This document shows positions 1 through 10,650 of a stretch of DNA of 64,000 nt, one piece after another; position 1 is the stretch's first letter, and every line of letters starts with the position of its first letter. The position numbers and the translations under genes are program-made. The DNA comes from Rhipidocladum racemiflorum (Eukaryota; Streptophyta; Magnoliopsida; Poales; Poaceae). Location: NCBI GenBank assembly GCA_036346355.1, contig CM070578.1:11174501-11238500 (forward strand), read 5' to 3'. A model generated the notes under the pieces. That model was not told the DNA's origin. It did not search any database and was given only the letters and a program-made list of their open reading frames with translations.

Positions 1-1145
1 CAAGTTGCCGGCCCGCCGCGGCGCTGCCTCGCCGCGTCCGCCACCGTGCATCCGTGCCGCCAGCCCACCATCCCCCCATCAACAGATCGACTCCCCCTTC
101 GTGCGTTCAACCTCGATTCGGCGCCATCACTCCGTTAGCGCCGTCGCCGCCTCCTCCCCGATGAACGCATACGCCTCCACCCCGGCGCTCAGATCTGCCC
201 CTCGTCGTCCGGCTGCACTCACGACCGGGTGCTGCGGGCCACGGCCTCCTTCTTAACTTCCTCCTGCACTCCGGCTGGCGGTGGCGGCTCCAACTGGCGG
301 TGGCGGCTGCGCTCAGTGGTTCGTTGTATGTAGCTGGTAGATTTCTATGTGTTTCTGGTACCAGCCAACAGCTAGTAATTAATTAAGTTTATATGGTGCT
401 TTCTATGTGTTTCTGGTTGGTCTCCGACTCTCCGTGTCCTAGCCAACTGGTCTATCTAATTTTGAGATCTCACTGAACAGAGAAGATATATATGAGTCAC
501 TTATTTAGGCCATAGCATTCGACGTCATGAGAAAATGTCATGATGAGCTTATTGCTGCTAATAAGCTGGGCTCCAATATAACTTTACCTTAAGTTAATAC
601 TGCTTGATACATGAGATCAGATAATAATTAAGAGGCCTTTAACCTTACCTTGTCATATCATTCTATTATTGTAATATTGTTACTTGTGAAGCAGTTCAGT
701 ACTAGCTCATAAAACTAAGTTTGTTTGTCTAAGATTGACAGTGATTTCCATGAAACTGACTTCTGAACCTATCTACTCATCTTAGCTATACTTTTCTCCT
801 GATTTTTAGTAGGGAAAAAGCGTTAAGGAGATATAGAGCGGAAGAACAGGAGGATGATGATGATAACTGAAGTGCTTGTCCTATTTTAAGTTTAGTTATC
901 TGGGATGGATTTAATCAACTAGATGAATTTAATCTGCTATATGTTGTGTGCTTCAGTGCTTGTCCTGAACTCCTTTTTTAAGTTTATGTTAAACTGGTTT
1001 CATGGTTTGTGGCATACTGTTTTGAGTGCTTGTCTCATGTCTGGGTGTCTGTACTTCGCTGTCTGCCTGAGTGCCGAAGGTTGCATAGTTGGCCATTTTT
1101 GTGAAGGTCTGAACTCTGAAGGGCCGAAGGTTGCATAGTTGGACT
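1..1145. other. Unassigned sequence, GC-rich at its left edge
   Basis: The first 260 bases are GC-rich and Pro/Ser/Arg-rich in translation, with no recognisable domain; the rest is AT-rich. A 20-base motif starting GCCGAAGG occurs twice, near 1073 and 1122. I see no splice-supported gene. Because a hAT-type arm ends at 1399, this stretch may be the interior of a larger hAT-like element whose left end lies outside the window. Confidence 0.3.
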
Positions 1146-1154
1146 GAGTTTGCT

Positions 1155-1399
1155 TTCGGTTAACCGAACTCCCCATTAACGGAAGTCCCGATTTGCTTAT
1201 CCACTTGCAGTTTACTTTGCTGCTTTTCCAAACAATTCGGTTAACCGAATTCCCGATTAACCGAACCGAATAAATTTTGGTTAATTCGGTTCGGTTTTAG
1301 ATCTAAATCGGTTCGGTTCGGTTTTCAGAATTCAAAAACCGAAATAATTTAAAACCGAAAAAACCGAACCGTAAAAACCGAAAAAACCGAATGCCCACC
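1155..1399. mobile_element. Terminal arm of a hAT-like element
   Basis: The segment is packed with CGGTT and AACCG subterminal repeats in both orientations and ends in GCCCACCCCTA, the reverse complement of TAGGGGTGGGC. That is the same terminus as the hAT element at 52815-54414, which has a perfect 8-bp duplication. No matching left terminus or duplicated flank (expected GTCATGGG) is visible upstream, so only one end is in the window. Confidence 0.6.
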
Positions 1400-2940
1400 C
1401 CTAGTCATGGGAGCAGCGACTGCATGCACCCAACGTGGCAGGTGAGCTGGAGGCATCTGTCTCGTTGTTGTTGTTGCTGTTCAACACACGTGCTCCAGAC
1501 CAAGGCATTTAAGCCCACACAAGCAACCTCCGTCGTCCAAGAAATTCGAGCAAGACTAAACACGGCTGCAAACTGTGCGGAGTGGAACTCCTTTTCTGAT
1601 CCATGGACAGAAAAGGATTGAAAGCTCACTCTTGGAGCACCCATCGATGGCCTATTCTTTTTCTTCCCGTTTGCGTCAGTTTGACACGGAGATCTGAGAT
1701 GAAATTCGTCTCTGAAAACGATGCATGGTGTGCCGTAAGATAAGATGGGGGCAGCGAGCTAAAGCCGGCTCCTACGAATGCGATGTGGTCTTCGTTGGTC
1801 GGTCAAAGATGTTGAAAGATCAAAACAAATTTGCAAAAAAATTCGTTGGATGGATGCAAATGCTGATGCACCGCTACTTCATTTGTCTCTTTTAAAGCTG
1901 GGTGCTCTTCCTTCTTCTTTTTCTTTTTCTTCCTTTTTGACTTTGCTTGGACTGGAGCTTTCCTTGATCGCCAGGGCCAAATTATTGCGGCACAAGTCAA
2001 GGAAATGGAGTAGCAACATGCGCAGCCATATGAACATGCGGAAACTTCGACGTCTTTGCTGCCCTTGTTGGATGCCGCTGGATCACAAGTTCAGAAACAC
2101 TGCAGTGGTAAGCTGTATGTCCAAGCATGCAAATCAGCAGCTGCTGTGGTTTTCAGGCTTCCAGTACAGCGGCTGTTTCTCCATTGGAGCTACGATCAAA
2201 TCAGCTACATTACTGTTGATGCGTTTAAAGAAATGGAATGGGTGAGATGGTGTCTCTCTCGTGCTAAGCTTGCTATTGATGCCGAATTTGTCTTGGGGGA
2301 TAAAGGCAGAATTTTGTGTTACCAACTGGGACCAAAGTTGTCACCAGACTCGCTTTTCAGAAGCAGGTTCGGTTGGACTTGGGCGTGGGCATCTTTCTTC
2401 ATGCGGTCCAAAGACATTGTACCTGTGTCGATCAGCTTAACGTGCAATTAAACAGTAAACTAATTGTGTATCGATCAGCTTAACGAGCAATTAAACAGTA
2501 AACTAATTGCCACTTGCCATGCGACGAATATACTATCGTGATACTGCCCCGCATACGTTAGGTCCACAGCAAGCATAAAGAAAGGTTCGGGGAATGAATA
2601 GAGACAATTTCGAGGAAAGTTCGAATTTGCAAGGGATACAAATCGAATGAAAATGGATTGATAAAACATTTCTAGAAAAAAAATTCGGTCACTTAATAAT
2701 ATTCTAATCAGATTGGATGGCAAAGATTTCTCATTTTTATCTCCTTTCTATGAATGGGATAAAGAAAATTTTGGATTTCGGTCAGATATATACCAAAAAT
2801 GAAATTTAAAATCTTGATGATTGTTGCTACGACGAGGGTTTTGGAGGCGGCTTTGGCTAGACTTCGGCACCATTACGTTTTTTGGTTCATCAATCCTCCA
2901 TCGTAGATTTTGGTTGGTGCTCGGTGTAACGGACCGCCTT
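1400..2940. other. Unassigned intergenic stretch
   Basis: Several open frames occur here (for example 2056-2451 on +), but none shows a recognisable domain or splice structure. Around 1915-1940 there is a CT-rich tract. The stretch 2560-2790 is AT-rich. I see no gene I can support. Confidence 0.3.
2428..2509. repeat. 43-bp tandem duplication
   Basis: A unit beginning TCGATCAGCTTAACG and ending CAGTAAACTAATTG occurs twice, starting at 2428 and 2471, with one mismatch. It is a simple local tandem duplication. Confidence 0.9.
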
Positions 2941-3846
2941 TTCAGGTGGCATGTTTAAATATCCCAACAGCTACCTAGGATGGTTAGCTGTCGGGAAACA
3001 AAGTATACATTGCCAGGCAGAAGATGAATTCAACTGCTTTTATAGAATATAAGGCATAGTGGCCAAGTTTCTTACAAAAGGAGGCGCAGCTGGGCCCCAG
3101 ATAGATTACATCCAAAACACCGTACAGGTAGGCCTGAGCAAAAGACCAAGACCTTAAAATCAAACCAATTCGCCATCTATGATCTTTTGGTACATTCCAG
3201 CTTCTTGAATCTCTGAAAGGATTGGGTTAAGCAAGGGTGAGTACATAACCGTACTCAACAAGACGTACGGGAAATGCTGAATATTACATGCAGGGGATTA
3301 ACAAATGATTGGCACGGGGTTTAAGTATTTGTGGATGCAGTTGTATTTCTAATATCATTTTACATTTGAAACACAAAACATAAATAATAGTAAGGGGGGT
3401 CATTCACAAAGTTACCACCATTAAGCCACATTGTCAAAACTTCCAAAGTCTACTTGAGCTAGGTTACGAGAGTCACCCCAAATCAAACTTAGCTTTATTA
3501 ATCGGTGAAAGTGCATCTAGGCCCCTCAATTAATTTTGGTGATTAATGATGATACAATTAAAGAGATCTAATGTTTTAACTAAAAATAATGCAGATCTCG
3601 AGAACATATCAAGCTTGGAATGAGATTGGACGCCCCTAAGTACTTCAAAATTCAAGAAGACGGCATCAAGACGAGATTTGTAATTTCTATTTTATTTTGA
3701 GTCTTAAGGATAGCCGTACTATTAAGAGGATACGACGGAAAATCGTTTTTAGGATGTGCATGTGCTCAAGGTCAAGTCTTGCATACAAACTAGCACTCAA
3801 ATACTTGCATTTCCCAAAAACAGCATTTTCCAACCGAGCCATCCAA

Positions 3847-4038
3847 CCCGGAGTATCCAGACATTTAGTCCGGAGTGTCCGGACTCAGTCCGGAGTATCC
3901 GGACAATTTAGTCCGGAGTGTCCGGGTTAACCCCTTCGGCCAAAAGTCATTCCAGTCTATCCGGAGTATCCGGACATTTTGTCCGGATAGTCCGGATCAT
4001 CCGGAGTGTTCGGGGTAATTGTCCGGAGTGTCCGGACA
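3847..4038. repeat. CCGGAGTATCCGG motif array upstream of LTR TATA
   Basis: About 14 CCGG cores occur in 192 bases, mostly as TCCGGAGTGTCCGGA or TCCGGAGTATCCGGA, separated by T/A-rich spacers. The array ends about 40 bases before TATTTAAA (4077-4084). A second, smaller cluster of the same motif lies at 4759-4834 near the LTR 3' end. Confidence 0.9.
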
Positions 4039-4076
4039 GTTCGAATTTGAGAGTAACGGATAGTTTTTCAAAAGAG

Positions 4077-4084
4077 TATTTAAA
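4077..4084 (+). promoter_or_regulatory. Probable TATA box of solo LTR 1
   Basis: TATTTAAA is placed as in solo LTRs 2 and 3 relative to the motif array. It is the likely core promoter of the LTR. Confidence 0.6.
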
Positions 4085-5746
4085 GCATCTACTCTCCTCC
4101 AACGGCTAGGATCTCTATTGAGCTCATTCATAGCAGCATTCAAGCCATTCCTAACATACTCCAAGCATTCAATAGAGCCCTCACTTCCTCCCACCTCTTG
4201 ATTTGGTTGTTGATCCATTCTTGGTGAGGAGAGGAAGAAGTAAAGTGCTAGGTGCATTCATTCAAAGTTCTTGAGCACTAGTTCATCCTCCAAGCAACTC
4301 TTCGTGGTGTTGTTACTCTTGGAGGTTGAAGGCATCCTAGACGGCTAGGAGTCACCGGGAGCACCCGAAGCGTGTGGTGTGCCCCGGTCGTTTGTGAAGG
4401 CGAGTCTCGCCTCTGAAAGGGAAGAGACAAGAAGTGAAGCCGGCGAGTGCATTTGTGCAACACCGGAAGGAAAGCGGGTTGAAAGAGACCCCGGCTCAAG
4501 TGCGACCGAGCCACCTCAACGGAGACGTAGGATTCCCTTCAAGAATCCGAACTTCGGTGAAAAATCAAGTCTCCAACTTCCTTTCTTGGTTCTTACTTTA
4601 CTTGTGTGGATTTGTTCTCTTAGAGCTTGGATCTAGCTTGTCTTATTACTTTGCTCTAGATCCGCACTTGCTTAAAGTTCTAGGTTGCTTTTGCTATCTT
4701 TCATTTGAGTAACTAGTTGCAAGTTAGAGTATATCTAGTTTCGTTCCCGAGCCAGCTAACCCGGAGTGTCCGGATAAAATACCGGACAGTCCGGACAACC
4801 CGGAGTATCCGGACAAAATATCCGGAGACTCCGAGTTGACCTACTCGGGTGGTTTAATTCCGCTGCGTAAATTTTAATTCGCCTATTCATCCCCCCTCTA
4901 GGCGACATCTCTGGTCCTTTCAATCGGAAGCACAGCGTATTCGAATACCATTTTATTAGACTCTGCAGAGCTGCTCAGCTTTACCCACAAGATATTTACG
5001 ACCGTTGATGCCACACGATTCATGCAACTTAAATGCATACAACTAGGTCGAGACCATCACAGCATTTTGATTGAACATCCCCATGGTAGCTCCTACCCGA
5101 TAGGTATTCTGACCCTACCATTTTTGGGACCCCACTGGCCAACGCAGAGGCCGCGTTCCAATACTGAGAGGATAACCTATCGTTGTGAGAAGCGACGAAT
5201 GGTACTACACAAGCCCATTCCCATTCCACCAAACCCACTAGTCATTCTCTCACTAGAAATGACTGCACCCCATTCTCCTTCTGAGAATGGTACCACCAAG
5301 CATGTAGGTATTCCCAGGGGATGAACAATGTACTTAGCTATGTTGAAAAATGGTTCAACTGAATTGACCGATCCTAACCTGTGGTTGAGCGGAATCTTAA
5401 GTTATTTACTTTGCTCAAGGAGGATTTACATTATATTGCCAAAGACCAAGCATCGGACCATCCACTGAAACCAACCATGGCATTAATCATCAACCGGGGA
5501 TCAGACTCACATCCACCTTGTGGCTAGTCCAATACTGTCCCCCTGACCGTAACACATTTAAAACACAACTGCTCGTCAACAATTCGTTTCTCATTCTAAG
5601 ATTTTGAGTGAACTAATATAATAAACAATTACTGTGATATGTATGAATATCACTAAGGTTATTCAAGGTTTAACATGGTTCGTCAACATCAAGGAAGCTA
5701 ATCGCGAAACTCGGTTTAGCTAGGTTGCATGTCATTCTAAACTAAC

Positions 5747-6376
5747 TGTCGACGATTGGAGAACGGGCTCCCGTCGAGCTTACTTGTTGAATGGGGGATC
5801 AACAGAGCCCCGTCGTACGGATCGAAGAGGGCGTTCGAGCGATGCGAGGTCGGGAGAAGGAGAAGAAGGGGGACACGGCGTTTTATCCTGGTTCGGGCCT
5901 CTCACCGTCGAGATAATAGCCCTACTCCAGTGTATTGTGTTCTATCTTGGTGTCCCCCCCCTGTTACAGATCTTCAGGGGGGTTTAAATACTACGACTAG
6001 AGGTACAAAGAAGGTAACTACCTCCTGGGATTGCGCCGCGCAATCGTACTTACGATCTACTGCCCTTGATCTGGGCGTTATTTGAATTTCGGGTATGATT
6101 TCCCTTGATCTCCGGCCGATTGGTTGCCACCTTCCTTCCTCGTGGCATTGACCGGGCACTCCGACCAAAACACCCGAGCAGGTCGCGGCCTCTACGAGCA
6201 TGCTTGCTCGTGGGGGTGTTTAGTGCTCCCGAGCGAAGGTGCGAATGCGCATGCTCGGAGGAGAAGGAGGATGCTCGCTTCGTTCTCCCGAGCATCTTCT
6301 TTTAGTGTTGCTTGGTCGGCGGGTTTAGCTTTTCACTGGGTACCGTGGTCTTTTGCCGATAGCCAATCCCTCGACA
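5747..6376 (-). repeat. Left (3') LTR of the Tat element
   Basis: The 630-bp terminal repeat runs from TGTCGACGATT to CCCTCGACA. It is nearly identical to 16471-17109; differences include C-run and G-run lengths and a short variant near 6058. Confidence 0.95.
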
Positions 6377-6777
6377 GCTAGCCCCGAGGTTCAAGTGGGA
6401 ACCCTCGGGCTTCCCCTTGAGCCTAAGAAGACTTGAGGGGATTGAATTTCCTTTGGCCGTGGCTCACGACCATTTTTCGCCGAGACGAACTTCTTTACCC
6501 GCCACAGGCTTGCTCGCGTGCGGGCGTCGTTTGGTTGTTCTGCGGTTCCTTCTCTCGAGAAGCCTCCTTGTAACTGCAGCGGTTTCTGAAGCGCGCTTTC
6601 TCGGCCAGTGTATCGCTACGTGATAGGCGGCGATTTTAACCTGCCCCTTCGCTGCCTTTTAACCCTTTTTACCGGGAGAGGTCGGAGTTACATTGTCTCT
6701 TTGCTCGTCTTCGGCCAAAAATCTTCCAAGAGCCCTAGCGCCCAAGAACCCTTTTCGTTCCCCTTCCTTCTTCGGCC

Positions 6778-9700
6778 ATGGCGCGTTTCAAGGTTAGCCA
6801 GATGACCCGAAGGAGGCTCCAGGTGCTCACGGATGAGGGGTACGTCGACCCAGGCTCGGGTCGAGTGCCCGGGGATGATGCGGCGCCGGCACCGCGGGAG
6901 ACGGAGATCGTCTCCTGCGAGTTGTACGCCATCAACGGGCTTCGTCTGCCCGAGAGCGACTTCCTCGCCTCCGTGCTCGCCTTCTGCGGGTGCGAGATCT
7001 CTCATCTCCACCCCAACTCTATCCTTTCTCTCGCAATCTTCTCCCATCTTTGCGAGGCTTACGTGGGTGTAATGCCCACGGCTAGCCTCTTCTTTCACTT
7101 CTATTCCCTTCCGCACCGGCCGATGGCTCCGCCGGCTATGCGTTTATCTTCGCCTCCGCCCAACCGACCATACGAGTACCCCTTCGTTGCTCACGAAGGA
7201 CTCGGTGTCGGGTTGGGCCGACCTCTGGTTCTACCGTAAGAAGGCGGAGGGTCCCGGCTTGGTCTATATCGGGAGGATGCTCCGCCATCGAGACGGCGCG
7301 CCTACCGTGCAACCTGAGGAAGAGCGGGTGCTCAGGACGATCGGTGAGCTTGCCCAGATGGGGCTCACTGGTCGGGATATCGCCCGGGACTTCACCTTCA
7401 ACCGGGTGTCCCCCCTGAGGCGCCGCGAGCATCCCTTCTTCGAGGTGACCGGGTGGCATGACTTCACCCGCGAGGACAACGCAGGTATGTTCCTGGACCT
7501 CTTTCCCGAGCATCGCTGCTTTCTGGTGATCGGTGCTATGCATATATATATATATATCTTTTGTCTTAGTCTTTGGTTGCGACGCAGCTCCGAGGACGGA
7601 CTGGGTTGACGAGAGGGTCGCCGAGATGTTCGGCGCCCCGAAGGAGAAGGAGCTGACGCCCAATCGTCAGGTCCCCAAGAACATCTTTGATCGTGGCGAC
7701 GCGGTAAGTATATCTTTCTGCTTCGCCGGGGCATGTTTTCCGAGCTCATTCCTCCCGATTGCTTGCAGGAGAAGGTCGCCTTGAGCTTGCGGTGTCGAGT
7801 CCGCAGTCACTGCCGCAAGCCGACTCGGCCAGGGTTCCCGCAAGAGGGCGGCGGTCGAGGCCGCCAAGTATCCGCCGCCTCCCGCGCCAGCGGTCGAGGC
7901 GCCGAAGCCGACCAGACCTCACACAGCCGCACCTGGAGTACGCCGACCGTCAGGAGGGAAGCGAACTCCGAATCTGGATGGATGACTTCAAACGGAGGAG
8001 GCCGGAGCTGATGAGCCGACTGGAACAGCTCGCCGAGCAAAGTAGGAAGGCCGAGGAGGAGGCCAGTCCCTCCCGACCAAGGAGCTACCGAGAGACAGAT
8101 CAAGGCCCTCCAGACCAGCTTACTCGGGTGGTCGGCGACCCGAGGAGGAGGAAGAAGAGGAGGCCACCTATGCTCGTCGAAGGAGCAGGAGGTCGACCTC
8201 TCAAACAGCCTCGACAATGGAAGAGGTCGACATGGACGACGCCGACCGGCGATGGCATCGCGCTGACGCCGCGAGGAGCGCGTCGTGGTCGTGGGCCGAG
8301 GCTCACGAGGCCGCCGCGGCAGGTCGCCCGTGGCTCGGCGAGGAGGCCGAGGAGGATGGCGCCGCCGCCGAGCGTAGGTAAGTTCTTACTTCATTCTCTT
8401 ATTCTGCGTTTGTCTTGCGATTTTCTTGGGCTAACCCCACCCCGCTTGGCGTGGGCGTGATAGCTCGGATGTCGTTTGGACTTCCGCCAGATGGTCGAGG
8501 AGATTATCGACTGCGGTGGGACGCCGAGCTCGACCGCGTCGTCGACCAAGTGATGGGGAGGAGCGGCGCCGGCCACGGACCCAGTGGAGCCCGAGCTTCC
8601 TCGGCGGGACCGTGCTTTCTTGGCCGACGCGAACCTATTCCGGCCGCGGAGGAGCAGGAGCCGCAGGGGACCGAGGACCAAGACGCTTGGCCTTGGTCCC
8701 TTGCGAAGAGACGATCATGCGCAGGCTCAGCGCCGAGCCCCGAGGAAGGGAGCTTGGTCGCCGCCGACCAATGCCCTTGGCCGTGAGCCAAGGAGAGGAG
8801 GAGGTCGCCCTCGACCTAACTCCTTCGGCCTTGGGGCACCAGCGCCCCGGCCACGGAGGTGCAAGGGGCGGAGGTGATCGCCTTGATCAAACGCCTCGGC
8901 CATGAGCATCGGCCGCCTCCGACTATGGAGGGACAAGAGGCGAGGTGATCGCCCTTGATCCAATGCCTCCGGCCGCAGAGCATTGGTCGCCTCGGCCGCA
9001 GAGGGACAAGAGGCGGAGGTGGTCGCACCCACCAACCGCTTCCACCATGAGCAAGGAGTGGCGCTTCGTGGTTGGCGACGCCCCGAGCGCGGTGCCCGAC
9101 TGTGGAAGGCGCCACGAGCCGCTTGTCGTGGAGGAGGATCACCGGGCGACCCGGGTTGGTCGAAGGTGGTGACGCCGTTGCTCTCCCGAGCACCGGTGCT
9201 CAGAGGAGCAAGACCCGGCGCCCGGTCCGGGATGACTTGGTCAATCCCTTCTTTCGCCGGCGCGACCGATCGCCAAGCTTCAGGACAAGCCGGTCACCGG
9301 CTCTTCCGGTAAGTTTCATGTTCCTTCTTTTTCCGCGATCGATCTTCCGGGAGTTTGCTCACTTTTTCCTTCTCTTTTCTCTTCGCTCAAGTTTGCCGCG
9401 AAGGCTATGGAGGATATCGATGCTACCTCGGTCTCCGCAGAAGAGTACTGGTCGTACCATCATGAGCAAGACGCCAAGATCGCCGATCTTGAGCGCCGGG
9501 TCTCCGAGGTGCGCGAGGCCGACTGGCAGCCGAATCGGCGAGGAGCCTCATCGCCGGGCTCGGGACCAGCTCTTCCAGAGCGAGACGGCCGAAGAGCACT
9601 TCAGAGCGTATGCGCCGAGCTTGACGAGGAGCCGGGAAGTTGCGCCGAGGTCCCGACCTGCGCGCCCGAACTCCAACGAGCTCGGGAGCCGAAGAGGCCC

Positions 9701-9834
9701 ACCAAGGAGGTGCAACGCCTTCGGGACAGCGCGGTGAAGGTCGTGCCGCTCGGCGGAAAGTTTTGGACTTGGAGGCGGAGGTCGACTCCCTTAAGGAGGA
9801 ACTTGCTGCCCTTCAGGTCGAGCGTAGGACTTAG
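6778..9834 (+). pseudogene. Tat antisense ORF (Transposase_28-type), five exons
   Basis: The ORF runs antisense to gag-pol, downstream of pol. From the ATG at 6778, the N-terminal part contains the ELYAINGLRLPESDF and LHPNSILSLAIFSHLCEA blocks typical of Pfam PF04195, a family named for gypsy-type elements. Splice-like introns are visible: 7485-7587, 7704-7768, 8378-8463 and 9309-9391, all GT...AG. The last exon (9392-9834) encodes a coiled coil (EELAALQVERRT at its end). The reading frame shifts near 7185, where it must jump to continue as TKDSVSGWADLWFY, and the middle exons also change frame, so this copy is probably defective. Function of this ORF in Tat elements is unknown. Exon borders are my reading, not tested. 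Confidence 0.7.
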
Positions 9835-10650
9835 CTCCTTTTTTTATTTTTAGCTCGTGTAACCCTGTAAAAAGAAACAACGCTTCGGGTTAAATGAGCA
9901 AACTCGCAGGTGTTTGGTCCTTGCCTGTTTTTCTTGAGTTTGCCTTCAACATATGCCCATATGATCCTGGTTCTGCAGAAAAAGGAAACAAGTTCCTGCA
10001 TAGAGCATATATCATAGATACGAGCAAAGAAAACAAGTTCCTGCATAGATCATATATCATGGATACGAGCAAAGGATCCTTGGTAAGAAGGGACGGAACG
10101 TTCCTATCATACGGAGCCCCTGCCATGGACAAAGGTCGTGCCCTTACTGTTGCGAGCACGAGTTTGTTCATGGGAAAATTTAAGGGTCGCTTTGGTCGTG
10201 ACGATTTTATGAATGATATAAGTAGGTCGGTTGCGTCGAGAAGAAATGTGAGCACAGAGTAGACGAACTTTAAACCAACATTACGTAGAGCCACCATACC
10301 CGAATGGTCACTGAACCAGGCTTAGAGTGGATGCTCGCGCCCGACCACGCATACAGTGAAAAGCTACTGTGGAAAGTGAACGATTGGGCGAGCATCCGGC
10401 CGGGGGCCAAGGGAAATGGTGCGCACATACTTGTCGGATAAGTTCGTCTGCAATGCTGCTAGACGACGATGCTCGTTCGACAAAGCGAGGACGAAACACG
10501 AGAAAGAGGGCAACGTTTTATTGGAAAGAACGCAAGGGGCGCGAGATAGGAGTACTCGTCTAAACGTGGAATTTACGCAATTGATCGATGTTCCAGGTGC
10601 TAGTGAGCTCCCGACCATCCGCATCGCGAGGCGAACAGCCCCGGGCGTCT
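9835..10650. other. Spacer between antisense ORF and pol
   Basis: No coding domain is seen here. A 45-bp tandem duplication lies at 9986-10075 (unit starting AAACAAGTTCCTGCATAGA, two copies). This is the non-coding part of the Tat interior where transcripts from the two strands would converge. Confidence 0.6.

Larger units (their letters stand above)
3506..4922 (+). mobile_element. Solo LTR 1 (SIRE/Maximus-like)
   Basis: The segment starts TGAAAGTGCATCTAGGC and ends CTCTGGTCCTTTCA, with a 5-bp duplication ATCGG on both sides (3501-3505 and 4923-4927). Ends, TATA box and 3' part match the larger solo LTR at 22081-24809. No PBS, polypurine tract or coding region is attached, so it is a solo LTR left by recombination. 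It lies inside the older LTR. Assignment to the Ty1-copia SIRE/Maximus lineage rests on recollection of the CCCCCCTCTAGGCGACATC end motif and is tentative. Confidence 0.85.

Noticed and set aside
2475..2723. Possible organelle-derived or coding AT-rich fragment
   Set aside because: The style recalled plastid DNA, but I could not match it to any plastid gene, so I make no call.
3847..4038. CRISPR-like array
   Set aside because: Short spaced repeats in a plant LTR, with unequal A/T spacers and no cas context; not a CRISPR array.
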